Shown in pieces: positions 1 through 7,822 of a stretch of DNA of 64,000 nt. The position numbers were made by a program, and so were the translations under genes. The DNA is taken from NCBI GenBank assembly GCA_046483075.1, contig JAWODV010000073.1, positions 36,086 through 100,085 on the forward strand. Reading direction: 5' to 3'. Position 1 is the first letter of the stretch, and every line of letters begins with the position of its first letter. The notes beneath the pieces were generated by a model that did not search any database, was not told where the DNA came from, and worked only from the letters and a program-made list of their open reading frames with translations. This DNA comes from JASMTM01 sp046483075 (GTDB lineage: Bacteria > Thermotogota > Thermotogae > Petrotogales > Kosmotogaceae).

Positions 1-154
1 TTTAAAAAATGTGTTCTTATGTACATATTATAATTTTAACAGTTTTAACATTGATTTTTTATAAATCGCGTTTCTTAGTAGTAATAACTAAAACATATCA
101 GTAGTTCTTAAAGGTGATTATAATTAATAAGCTTTGTTTTTCTCATTCATGCTT
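1..154. other. left-edge intergenic stretch, nothing recognised
   Basis: AT-rich sequence after the 3' end of the minus-strand carboxylase gene. No convincing gene, tRNA or hairpin terminator is visible here. Confidence 0.4.
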
Positions 155-1552
155 TTAAATTGGATATACAGCTATCCTGTCTGAATATGTGTCCGCCAGT
201 TTAAAATCGATATTAAGGTTTTTTTCATATTCACTTAACAGATAGTCTCTTCCAGTATCTCCTAATAGGATATAGATTAAAAGCTCTTCATCATTATTTG
301 CCAGCAAACCTAATTCTTTTCTTGCATCTTCAATTTCTGATTTAAGATAGTCTGCCGGTCTATTTGTTAGAGGTTCTTCATTCTTTAGTACGGCTTTTTT
401 TAAGCTTCCAGAAATTTCACCGGGAGGTCTACCGTATAAGCCTTTTATATACTTTGTGGTTTCATTGGTAATTATTTTATATCGTTCACCAGAAAGTACA
501 TTTACAGCTGATTGTACACCAACAATCTGAGAACTCGGAGTGACAAGCGGGGGGTATCCCAATTCTTTTCTAACCTTTGGAATTTCATTTAAAACATCTT
601 CAAGTCTATGCAAGGCTTTCTGTTCTCTCAATTGATTAACCAGATTGGACATCATTCCGCCAGGTATCTGATTTATTAGTATTTCGGGATTCACAGTTTT
701 CATATTAATATCTGTGTCTTCATGGTTTTTCCGAATCTTGCTAAAATAATCCCTGATCTTCTTCAATTTTCTCAGATCAGCTTTATTTGCGTAACCAAGA
801 TCATTCAATGCGATCCATAAACTTTCAACTGGCGGTTGAGAAGTACCTGACGCAAGAGAAGAAATGGCTGTGTCTATAAGATTTGCTCCCGCTTCTACAG
901 ATTTCAAATAAGTTAAGTCAGCGAGTCCTGAAGTAAAATGTGAATGAACATCAATGGGCAAAGACGTTTCTTTCTTTATCCTTGAAACAAGTTCAAAGGC
1001 TTTTTCCGGCGTCAACAGTCCGGCCATATCCTTTATGCAAAGAGAATCCGCTCCAATTTTCTCTGCAGATCTGGCATACTCTACAAAAAGATCAACATTA
1101 TGAACCGGACTAATTGTATATGCAATGGCTATCTGAAGATGCATACCATTCTTTTTGATTTCCTCGCAGGATTTTTCTAAGTTTCTGAAGTCGTTCAAAG
1201 CATCAAATACTCTCACTCTATTTATTCCATGTCTGGCCATTGTTTTTATAAAAAGTTCAACTGCATCATCTGCATAGTGCCTGTAACCAACAAGATTTTG
1301 TCCTCTAAGAAGCATTTGCATTTCGGTATTTTTGAAGTGTTCTCTTAATCTATCTATGCGTTCCCAGGGATTTTCTTTTAGGTATCGTACACAAGAATCA
1401 AAGGTTGCTCCACCCCACATTTCTACAGCATCATAACCTATCTGATCCACAGTATCAGCAATTTCAACAAGCTCATCAGTTGTGATCCGTGTTGCGAGCA
1501 AAGATTGATGTGCATCTCTAAAGGATGTATCAACAAAACCAACTTTACTCAT
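155..1552 (-). CDS. oxaloacetate decarboxylase / pyruvate carboxylase alpha (carboxyltransferase) subunit
   Basis: Carboxyltransferase subunit of a biotin-dependent enzyme that adds to, or removes from, pyruvate/oxaloacetate a carboxyl group carried on biotin. The 465-residue product has an HMGL-like TIM barrel (about 5-270) with DTSFRDAHQS at 9-18 (D9 metal ligand), MWGGATFD at 45-52, the KDMAG lysine K174 and HSH metal ligands H203/H205. A conserved carboxylase domain (about 290-460) follows. It ends there: the biotinyl-lysine domain found at the C terminus of ~590-residue OadA proteins is absent, so the carrier must be a separate protein. The start has GAGGGG upstream. It diverges from mnmG across 52 bp. 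Whether it acts in decarboxylation, transcarboxylation or carboxylation cannot be told from sequence. Confidence 0.88.
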   Translation of the reverse strand: MSKVGFVDTSFRDAHQSLLATRITTDELVEIADTVDQIGYDAVEMWGGATFDSCVRYLKENPWERIDRLREHFKNTEMQMLLRGQNLVGYRHYADDAVELFIKTMARHGINRVRVFDALNDFRNLEKSCEEIKKNGMHLQIAIAYTISPVHNVDLFVEYARSAEKIGADSLCIKDMAGLLTPEKAFELVSRIKKETSLPIDVHSHFTSGLADLTYLKSVEAGANLIDTAISSLASGTSQPPVESLWIALNDLGYANKADLRKLKKIRDYFSKIRKNHEDTDINMKTVNPEILINQIPGGMMSNLVNQLREQKALHRLEDVLNEIPKVRKELGYPPLVTPSSQIVGVQSAVNVLSGERYKIITNETTKYIKGLYGRPPGEISGSLKKAVLKNEEPLTNRPADYLKSEIEDARKELGLLANNDEELLIYILLGDTGRDYLLSEYEKNLNIDFKLADTYSDRIAVYPI

Positions 1553-1604
1553 GTAACAATTCCCCTCTCTGTTGTAAAATTATATTACATACCGGGGAGG
1601 GATT

Positions 1605-3485
1605 ATGTTGAATAGTAATTACAAATATGATGTTGTTGTAATAGGATCTGGACATGCTGGTATCGAAGCAGCTCTGGCTCCAGCACGCATGGGATCAAAA
1701 ACCCTGCTTCTTTCCATCAATCTTGATACTGTGGGTTGGGCTCCATGTAATCCTGCTATCGGAGGTCCTGCCAAAGGTGTTGTTGTAAGGGAAATTGATT
1801 CTCTTGGTGGTCAAATGGCAAAAACAGCTGATAAAACCTCAATCAATATACGCATGTTGAATACCAAAAAGGGACCGGCAGTAAGAGCATTACGTTCCCA
1901 GATAGACAAACTAAATTATAGCCAGGAAATGAAAAATGTGCTTGAGATGCAGGAAAACCTTGACATAAAAAGTGCTATTGCCACAGAAATCTTAACAGAA
2001 CAAGGAAAGGTTACAGGCGTAAAAACTCACTTTAAAGGAATTTACTCATGTAATTCAGTGATTATCGCAACAGGAACATTCCTTGGAGGTCGAATCTTTA
2101 TCGGTCAGGATTACTTTGAAGCTGGAAGATTGGGAGAGTTCCCTTCCAAAAAACTTAGTAAATCCCTTAAAGACCTTGGTTTTGTCCTGAGACGTTTTAA
2201 AACGGGTACCCCCGCCAGAATTCATGGAGATACTATTGATTATGAAAAAATGGATAGACAGGAAACATCAGACGAACCTCTTGCCTTTTCATTTTTCTCT
2301 GAACCCTACGTACTGGAGAAAGATTACCCATGCTGGTTAACATACACTAACAGTAAAACACACTCGATTATAAGAAGAGATATTAGCTTTTCACCTCTTT
2401 ACGGAGAAATAAAGCTTATACATTCAAAGGGACCCAGATACTGTCCTTCTATAGAAGACAAAGTAATGAAATTTTCATCAAAGGACAGTCATCAATTGTT
2501 TGTTGAACCTGAAGGCAAAAAAACCAGAGAATTCTATTTGAATGGTTTATCTACAAGCCTTCCACTTAAAACACAGAATGAAATGATCCATACAATCGAA
2601 GGGCTGGAAAATGCAGTAATAATTAGACCTGCCTATGCTGTGGAATACGATTACATTGAACCCAATCAGCTTTATCCAACACTAGAATCAAAGAAAGTTG
2701 AAAACCTTTATTTCGCCGGTCAGGTTAACGGAACAAGTGGCTATGAAGAGGCAGCGGGACAGGGCCTAATCGCAGGAATAAACGCTGTTGCAAAAATTCG
2801 CGGTGAAGAACCTCTTGTTTTGAAACGATCTGAAGCATATATAGGAGTTATGATAGATGATCTGGTCACAAAAGGGGTCGATGAACCATACCGTTTATTG
2901 ACTTCAAGAGCGGAATACAGGTTGCTTCTCAGACACGATAATGCACACCTAAGGTTGACACAATATGGTTATAAGTACGGACTAATACCAAAGTGGTTCT
3001 ATGAAAAAGTCAGCTCACTAAACGAAACAGTTGAAAAGGAAATAGAAAGGTTAAACGAGGTTGTAGTAAAACCTTCCAACAAACTAAACAATAAATTGTT
3101 GAAAATCGGATCATCTGCGATATATCAATCAACAAGAATGATTCAGTTATTAAAAAGACCAGAAGTTGATTATTCTTTACTTGTTGAATTTGACCCTGAC
3201 CCAATTAAGGACCATAATATCAAAGAACAGATAGAAACGGTTGTGAAATATCAGGGTTATATCAATCGCCTGGAAAGAGAAGTTAGTCAGTTTGAACGGC
3301 TGGAACAGGAAAAGATTCCTATCGATATCAATTACGATGAAGTACCCAATTTATCTACTGAAGCCAGAGATAAACTTAAGAGATTGAAGCCACGATCCAT
3401 TGGGCAGGCGACAAGAATACCGGGTATTACTCCTTCTGATATTATGAACCTTTCTGCATATCTAAAATCGAGAAACTCTAGTTAA
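1605..3485 (+). CDS. mnmG: tRNA uridine-5-carboxymethylaminomethyl synthesis enzyme MnmG (GidA)
   Basis: FAD-dependent subunit that works with the GTPase MnmE to make the (carboxymethyl)aminomethyl group on U34 of certain tRNAs. At 626 residues it is normal family length. The Rossmann motif VIGSGHAGIEAA lies at the N terminus (about 12-23), followed by the family signature NPAIGGPAKG (about 49-58), a second dinucleotide-binding block ending in GTFLGGRIF, and YFAGQVNGTSGYEEAAGQG near 370. The C-terminal helical MnmE/tRNA-binding region ends with RIPGITPSDI, typical of MnmG. GGGGAGGG sits at a good distance from the ATG. MnmE is not in the window. Identification is secure. Confidence 0.97.
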   Translation: MLNSNYKYDVVVIGSGHAGIEAALAPARMGSKTLLLSINLDTVGWAPCNPAIGGPAKGVVVREIDSLGGQMAKTADKTSINIRMLNTKKGPAVRALRSQIDKLNYSQEMKNVLEMQENLDIKSAIATEILTEQGKVTGVKTHFKGIYSCNSVIIATGTFLGGRIFIGQDYFEAGRLGEFPSKKLSKSLKDLGFVLRRFKTGTPARIHGDTIDYEKMDRQETSDEPLAFSFFSEPYVLEKDYPCWLTYTNSKTHSIIRRDISFSPLYGEIKLIHSKGPRYCPSIEDKVMKFSSKDSHQLFVEPEGKKTREFYLNGLSTSLPLKTQNEMIHTIEGLENAVIIRPAYAVEYDYIEPNQLYPTLESKKVENLYFAGQVNGTSGYEEAAGQGLIAGINAVAKIRGEEPLVLKRSEAYIGVMIDDLVTKGVDEPYRLLTSRAEYRLLLRHDNAHLRLTQYGYKYGLIPKWFYEKVSSLNETVEKEIERLNEVVVKPSNKLNNKLLKIGSSAIYQSTRMIQLLKRPEVDYSLLVEFDPDPIKDHNIKEQIETVVKYQGYINRLEREVSQFERLEQEKIPIDINYDEVPNLSTEARDKLKRLKPRSIGQATRIPGITPSDIMNLSAYLKSRNSS

Positions 3486-3511
3486 TATCTCACTATTGAC
3501 GTTATTTGTTG

Positions 3512-3540
3512 TTGACAGAGGATATCATGCGTATTATAAT
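3512..3540 (+). promoter_or_regulatory. sigma70-type promoter for tRNA-Met
   Basis: Perfect consensus hexamers TTGACA (3512-3517) and TATAAT (3535-3540) with a 17-bp spacer, ending 10 bp before the tRNA. This matches expectation for a strongly expressed stable RNA. Confidence 0.9.
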
Positions 3541-3550
3541 CGTTAAAGTC

Positions 3551-3628
3551 GGGCTCGTAGCTCAGTTTGGTTAGAGCTTCCGGCTCATAACCGGGCGGTC
3601 GGTGGTTCGAATCCACCCGAGCCCACCA
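3551..3628 (+). tRNA. tRNA-Met (anticodon CAT), probably elongator
   Basis: Full cloverleaf: 7-bp acceptor stem (GGGCTCG with CGAGCCC), D arm with GCTC/GAGC, anticodon loop CTCATAA giving CAT, T arm with TTCGAAT, discriminator A and encoded CCA at 3626-3628. G1 pairs with C72, and the anticodon stem lacks the three consecutive G-C pairs of initiator tRNA, so the elongator is favoured. tRNA-Ile2 with a lysidine-modified CAT cannot be excluded without identity-element scoring. Confidence 0.95.
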
Positions 3629-3629
3629 T

Positions 3630-3652
3630 AGCGGCGAAAGCCGCTTTTTTTA
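3630..3652 (+). terminator. intrinsic terminator after tRNA-Met
   Basis: AGCGGC-GAAA-GCCGCT hairpin with a GNRA tetraloop followed directly by a T run, two bases after the tRNA CCA. Confidence 0.93.
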
Positions 3653-3720
3653 ATGATATTATTAATCTATAATGATACAATCAAATTTTGAAGGCAAAAG
3701 AATTTTTGGAGAGTGAACAG

Positions 3721-4416
3721 ATGTTTGCAGACATCAGTAATGAATTATTGTGGTTGATTTTCATGATAGTTGATCTATCGATAGCAGTTATAGTTTTTAG
3801 ATTATTCAAGCGTGAAGGTTTATTCATGATGATCATCGCAAACATTATAATAGCTAACATACAGGTAATCAAACTGGTGGAACTTTTTGGTATAACCGCA
3901 ACACTGGGAAATATTGTTTACGGTTCAATATTCTTTTCTACAGATCTATTAAATGAGCTTTATGGAAAAAAAGAAGCTCGTAAAGGAGTAATTTTGGGAT
4001 TTGTTACACTCATGATTGCAACATTGTATATGCAGTTCGCCATCAGGTTCACTCCTTCAGCAATTGAAGAATCACTAAAAGCTCACAAAGCACTCAGCAC
4101 AATCTTTGGAATATTACCCCGGATAGCTGCAGGTAGTCTTGTTGCGTATCTAATTTCACAGCTTCATGATGTATGGGCATTTGACTTCTGGAAAAGGTTA
4201 ACAAAGGGAAAACATCTCTGGTTACGAAATAACCTTTCAACAATGGTAAGTCAATTTCTTGATTCAGTTATATTTGTTTTTATTGCTTTTTGGGGAACCC
4301 TTGATTTAAATGTTTGGTGGCAGGTGGTTCTCACAACATATGTATTCAAATGGTTCGTTGCCATATTTGATACACCATTTATATATCTTGCCAAATGGCT
4401 GCATCGAAAAACATGA
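3721..4416 (+). CDS. queuosine precursor transporter, YhhQ/QPTR family membrane protein
   Basis: Multi-span inner-membrane importer of the YhhQ (vitamin uptake-like, COG1738) family, which takes up queuine-pathway precursors such as preQ0/preQ1 for wobble-base modification. Family marks are the FSTDLLNELYGKKEARKGV segment after the second or third helix, the long FAIRFTP loop, and the late segment with TYVFKWFVAIFDTPFIY. About six hydrophobic segments span the product. I place the start at ATG 3721 because GGAGAG (3708-3713) sits 7 nt upstream; the frame also opens at TTG 3688, which has no such site. It lies after tRNA-Met and near mnmG, another anticodon-modification gene. Substrate specificity is family inference. 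Confidence 0.85.
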   Translation: MFADISNELLWLIFMIVDLSIAVIVFRLFKREGLFMMIIANIIIANIQVIKLVELFGITATLGNIVYGSIFFSTDLLNELYGKKEARKGVILGFVTLMIATLYMQFAIRFTPSAIEESLKAHKALSTIFGILPRIAAGSLVAYLISQLHDVWAFDFWKRLTKGKHLWLRNNLSTMVSQFLDSVIFVFIAFWGTLDLNVWWQVVLTTYVFKWFVAIFDTPFIYLAKWLHRKT

Positions 4417-4448
4417 AAACCGCTGTGAATGTCTTTATAACTGGTCTC

Positions 4449-5300
4449 TTAGGAGAAAGTACAGGCAATTTTTGCTGCAATTTTAGCATTATTTTTCAAC
4501 AAAGAAACGTTGGTTCTTATGGTTTCTCCATTGGAATAATTTGCCAGCTCAGATAATAAAAAGGGTGTTAATTCCTTTCCCTTAATACTCTTTTTTTCCG
4601 CATTATTCACGGCCTTTTTTATCCAGCCATTAAGTTTTTCATAACTTATTTCATCTTCTTCTGGAACAGGATTTAAAACCAAAACGGCACCCGGTAATCC
4701 AAGTTCCTTTTTCTTAAGAAAAATATCCCTGATTTCTGTTGGATCATCCGTAGAAAAATTGAGTCTGTAATTACTGGTTCGAGAATGAAATAAAGGAAAT
4801 ACTTCGGTATTGAAACCTACTGTAGTAATTTGCTTGGTTTCAAGCAATTCAATTGTTCTTTCAATATCAAGAATGCTCTTAAAGCCTGAACAAACAACTA
4901 TCATCGAATCCCGTGAAAGCTCAACAATATCCTGAGAGATATCCCAGGTTCTGTCTCTATGTACACCTCCTATTCCACCGGTAGCAAAAACATCTATTCT
5001 AGCCTTTTTTGCAAGTGCCATTGTGGCACTAACCGTCGTCGCCGCATTTTTCTTTCCAACAATCGCTGAAGCTATCTCAGCTGCTCCAACCTTAACAACA
5101 TTCTTATCATTTGCAAGAAACTCAATTTCTTCTTTTGTTAAACCGATTTTTACTTTTCCAGAAATAATTCCAACAGTTTTTGGTATTGCTTTATTTCTTG
5201 TAATAATTTCTTCCATTTCTAAAGCTGTTTCAATATTGAATGGACCGGGAAGACCCTTCGCTATTACAGTGCTTTCAAGAGCCACAATATTACCCATCAT
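4449..5300 (-). CDS. psuG: pseudouridine-5'-phosphate glycosidase
   Basis: Catalyses reversible cleavage of the C-glycosidic bond of pseudouridine 5'-phosphate to uracil and ribose 5-phosphate. The 283-residue protein starts with the family signature ALESTVIAKGLPGP (8-21), carries TVGIISGK, then DVFATGGIGGVHR, CSGFKSILDI and a VGFNTEVFPLF block, all conserved in PsuG. Family proteins are about 300 residues, so it is complete. Its ATG overlaps the rhomboid stop codon (ATGA-type coupling), so the two genes are probably co-transcribed. No PsuK kinase is present nearby, so pseudouridine phosphate must come from a kinase elsewhere. Confidence 0.95.
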   Translation of the reverse strand: MMGNIVALESTVIAKGLPGPFNIETALEMEEIITRNKAIPKTVGIISGKVKIGLTKEEIEFLANDKNVVKVGAAEIASAIVGKKNAATTVSATMALAKKARIDVFATGGIGGVHRDRTWDISQDIVELSRDSMIVVCSGFKSILDIERTIELLETKQITTVGFNTEVFPLFHSRTSNYRLNFSTDDPTEIRDIFLKKKELGLPGAVLVLNPVPEEDEISYEKLNGWIKKAVNNAEKKSIKGKELTPFLLSELANYSNGETIRTNVSLLKNNAKIAAKIACTFS

Positions 5301-5992
5301 GTTTCACCTCTTCGTCTGGCCAGAGACCATGCCATTAAGAGTCCGAAAATAAACCCGCCTATATGAGCCCACCAGGCAACGCCTGCTGAACCTGCCGAGG
5401 TAACTTTAAATATCCCATTAAAGAACTGTAAGAAAAACCATAAAACGAGATAAAAGTATGCAGGAACTTCAAAAAGAAGTGGAAAAAAGAAAATAGGTAC
5501 TAGCGTCAAAATCCTGCTCCAGGGGAAATAATATAGATAGGCACCCATTACCCCTGCCACACAACCCGAAGCACCTAAAATCGCAATATTTGAGTTTGAC
5601 ATAAAAGAAAATTGAATGACATTTGCCAGCACACCCCAAGTCAAATAGTAAATCAAAAACCTTATGTGTCCAAGCTTGCTCTCGACATTATCTCCAAACA
5701 CAAATAGGGTCCACATATTGGTGATAATATGCAGCCATCCACCATGCATAAAGGTAGAACTAAGAAAAGGAATGAAGTTTAGTTGTTTTACAGTCATTTC
5801 GTAGCTTCCCTGTACTATAATTCTGCCTTCAGTGTAACGAGAAGGAACAAGCCCAAACCTATGAACAAAAATAACCAGATCAGACCTGTTAAGGCTGATC
5901 TCATAAACAAAAATTGCCACATTTAGAGCGATAATCGCATAAAGTACGTAGGGAGGTTTTGAACTTTTTATGCTATCCTTAATCGGAAACAT
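5297..5992 (-). CDS. rhomboid family intramembrane serine protease
   Basis: Intramembrane protease of 231 residues with six or seven hydrophobic segments. Visible catalytic features are HGGWLHIITN (H83, H88, N92) in the oxyanion/second-helix region, GASG with nucleophile S142, and catalytic H210 in the AHIGGF motif of the last core helix. The N terminus (about 14-31) is the first membrane segment. GGAG lies upstream of the ATG. It precedes and overlaps psuG by 4 bp; the two activities have no obvious link. Substrates are unknown. Confidence 0.93.
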   Translation of the reverse strand: MFPIKDSIKSSKPPYVLYAIIALNVAIFVYEISLNRSDLVIFVHRFGLVPSRYTEGRIIVQGSYEMTVKQLNFIPFLSSTFMHGGWLHIITNMWTLFVFGDNVESKLGHIRFLIYYLTWGVLANVIQFSFMSNSNIAILGASGCVAGVMGAYLYYFPWSRILTLVPIFFFPLLFEVPAYFYLVLWFFLQFFNGIFKVTSAGSAGVAWWAHIGGFIFGLLMAWSLARRRGET

Positions 5993-6040
5993 AGTATTCT
6001 CCTAACTGGTAGACACTAATTATTTTACCAGATAACTAAC

Positions 6041-6069
6041 TTGAAAAGCTAAATAGCCGGTGATATAAT
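6041..6069 (+). promoter_or_regulatory. sigma70-type promoter for tRNA-Arg
   Basis: TTGAAA (6041-6046), 17-bp spacer, TATAAT (6064-6069), ending 11 bp before the tRNA. Confidence 0.85.
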
Positions 6070-6080
6070 TTTGCGCGTGT

Positions 6081-6155
6081 GCCCCCGTAGTTCAACGGAT
6101 AGAACGGTGGATTCCTAATCCGCAAATGAAGGTTCGATTCCTTCCGGGGGTACCA
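6081..6155 (+). tRNA. tRNA-Arg (anticodon CCT)
   Basis: Cloverleaf with acceptor GCCCCCG/CGGGGGT (a G1-T72 wobble pair), D arm GTTC/GAAC, anticodon loop TTCCTAA giving CCT, T arm GAAGG-TTCGATT-CCTTC, discriminator A and encoded CCA. Reads AGG codons. Confidence 0.95.
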
Positions 6156-6158
6156 GGA

Positions 6159-6187
6159 AAGCGCGGGCTACCCGCGCTTATTTATTT
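6159..6187 (+). terminator. terminator after tRNA-Arg
   Basis: AAGCGCGGG-CTA-CCCGCGCTT hairpin followed by a T-rich tract, just after the tRNA. The rest of the gap to 6323 is AT-rich with nothing recognised. Confidence 0.85.
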
Positions 6188-6323
6188 TATTCTTTAAATC
6201 ATGATCGAGCAATTATTAATAAAATGAGGGTACAACTAATAAATTTAACGCTGCCCATAGTCGAATAAAGGACATTATTAATACTAACTACAAATAAATG
6301 CGTCTTTTGTCAATTTTGTGGGT

Positions 6324-6352
6324 TTGTTCACAAACTTAAGTAAGATTACAAT
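6324..6352 (+). promoter_or_regulatory. promoter for glutamate dehydrogenase
   Basis: TTGTTC (6324-6329), 17-bp spacer, TACAAT (6347-6352), 40 bp upstream of the GTG start. Confidence 0.6.
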
Positions 6353-6391
6353 TAATCTGAAAGCACAAACTTTAGTAGAGGAGGGTTTTTA

Positions 6392-7645
6392 GTGGCCGAT
6401 GTAAGCCTATATCAAAATGCGTTAAGACAGTTTCGAAAGGCTACAGAAATAATGGAGCTTGATCCTTCACTTGTGGAGGTTCTTTCCTATCCTAAACGAG
6501 AATTAACTGTAAACTGTCCTGTAAGAATGGATGACGGCAGTATAAAGGTCTTCACAGGTCATAGAGTACAGCACAACATTGCAAGAGGTCCTGCAAAGGG
6601 CGGTATCAGATATCATGCAGATGTGACTCTGGATGAAGTCAAAGCACTTGCATTCTGGATGACATGGAAATCTGCTGTTGTTGGAATTCCCTACGGTGGA
6701 GGGAAAGGCGGTATAGCAGTTGATCCATCAAAACTAACTGAAGGTGAATTGGAAAGATTGTCCAGACGTTTCTTCTCAGAAATACAGGTAATACTTGGCG
6801 AAAACAAGGACATCCCCGCACCTGATGTTAATACCAATGCACAGGTAATGTCCTGGTATATGGATACCTATTCCATGAACGTTGGACACTCTGTACTTGG
6901 TATAGTAACAGGTAAACCACTGGAAATTGGTGGCTCAGCTGGAAGAAGTGAAGCCACCGGAAGAGGCGTCAGAGTAGTTACAGAAGAAGCGATTAATTAC
7001 AAAGACATGGATCCAGAGAAGACCACAGTGGCAGTTCAGGGTTTTGGTAACGTTGGTTCCCATGCTGCCAAACTAATACAAGAAGAGATCGGTTCGAAAA
7101 TAATAGCTGTAAGTGATGTTTCAGGCGGCATTTACAACGAAAATGGACTGGATATAAACGAATTAATTGAGTACACCAAAACAAATAACGGACTCGTAAA
7201 GGGGTATCCCAAAGCAGAAGCTATATCAAATGAAGATCTTCTAACTCTGGATGTGGATGTACTGGTTCCCGCTGCATTGGAAAATGCAATTACAGAGAAA
7301 AATGCAAATGACGTCAGGGCAAAAGTTATTGTTGAAGGTGCCAATGGTCCTGTGACACCAGAAGCAGAAGATATTTTATTGAACAAAGGCATTTTCTTCG
7401 TACCTGATTTCCTGGCAAATGCTGGAGGTGTAACGGTTTCTTACTTCGAATGGGTCCAGGGTCTACAGTGGTACTTCTGGGAACTTGAAGACATAAGGAG
7501 AGCCCTCCACAAAATTATGAGACAGTCATTCAACACCAATGTCAAAACAATGCACAAATACGGTACCGATATGAGAACCTCTGCTTACATAGTTGCAATA
7601 GATCGTGTCGCAACCGCTACAAAACTCAGGGGGATTTATCCTTGA
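6392..7645 (+). CDS. gdhA: NAD(P)-dependent glutamate dehydrogenase
   Basis: Interconverts glutamate and 2-oxoglutarate plus ammonia in the cytoplasm. The 417-residue length and sequence fit the hexameric 46-kDa class common in thermophiles. GPAKGGIRYH (66-75) and GIPYGGGKGGI (98-108, catalytic lysine K105) form the active site, PAPDVNT carries the conserved aspartate, and VQGFGNVGSHAA is the Rossmann dinucleotide loop. The start is GTG with a strong GAGGAGGG at 6378-6385. It is monocistronic, with its own promoter and terminator. The proline-to-glutamate operon at 56.9-61.7 kb would supply its substrate (inference). Cofactor preference cannot be read confidently. Confidence 0.96.
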   Translation: MADVSLYQNALRQFRKATEIMELDPSLVEVLSYPKRELTVNCPVRMDDGSIKVFTGHRVQHNIARGPAKGGIRYHADVTLDEVKALAFWMTWKSAVVGIPYGGGKGGIAVDPSKLTEGELERLSRRFFSEIQVILGENKDIPAPDVNTNAQVMSWYMDTYSMNVGHSVLGIVTGKPLEIGGSAGRSEATGRGVRVVTEEAINYKDMDPEKTTVAVQGFGNVGSHAAKLIQEEIGSKIIAVSDVSGGIYNENGLDINELIEYTKTNNGLVKGYPKAEAISNEDLLTLDVDVLVPAALENAITEKNANDVRAKVIVEGANGPVTPEAEDILLNKGIFFVPDFLANAGGVTVSYFEWVQGLQWYFWELEDIRRALHKIMRQSFNTNVKTMHKYGTDMRTSAYIVAIDRVATATKLRGIYP

Positions 7646-7666
7646 TCGAATTATTGACATAAACTT

Positions 7667-7693
7667 AAACGGGGGATTCTCCCCCGTTTTTTG
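7667..7693 (+). terminator. terminator after gdhA
   Basis: AAACGGGGGA-TTC-TCCCCCGTTT hairpin followed by T residues, 22 bp after the stop codon. Confidence 0.93.
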
Positions 7694-7822
7694 TTGAGTT
7701 CATTTCCATAACTAATAAAAAAATAATATAATGGGTAAAGGCATCCTAAAATGAATAAATATTTTCTTAAAAAATAGTATTTTTCAGGAGGTGAATGGGT
7801 AGATACGCAATCACCTATATTC

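Noticed and set aside
3653..3720. preQ1-type riboswitch before the queuosine-precursor transporter
   Set aside because: The gap has no C-rich loop with an A-rich tail pseudoknot that I could recognise; it is simply AT-rich with a TATAAT.
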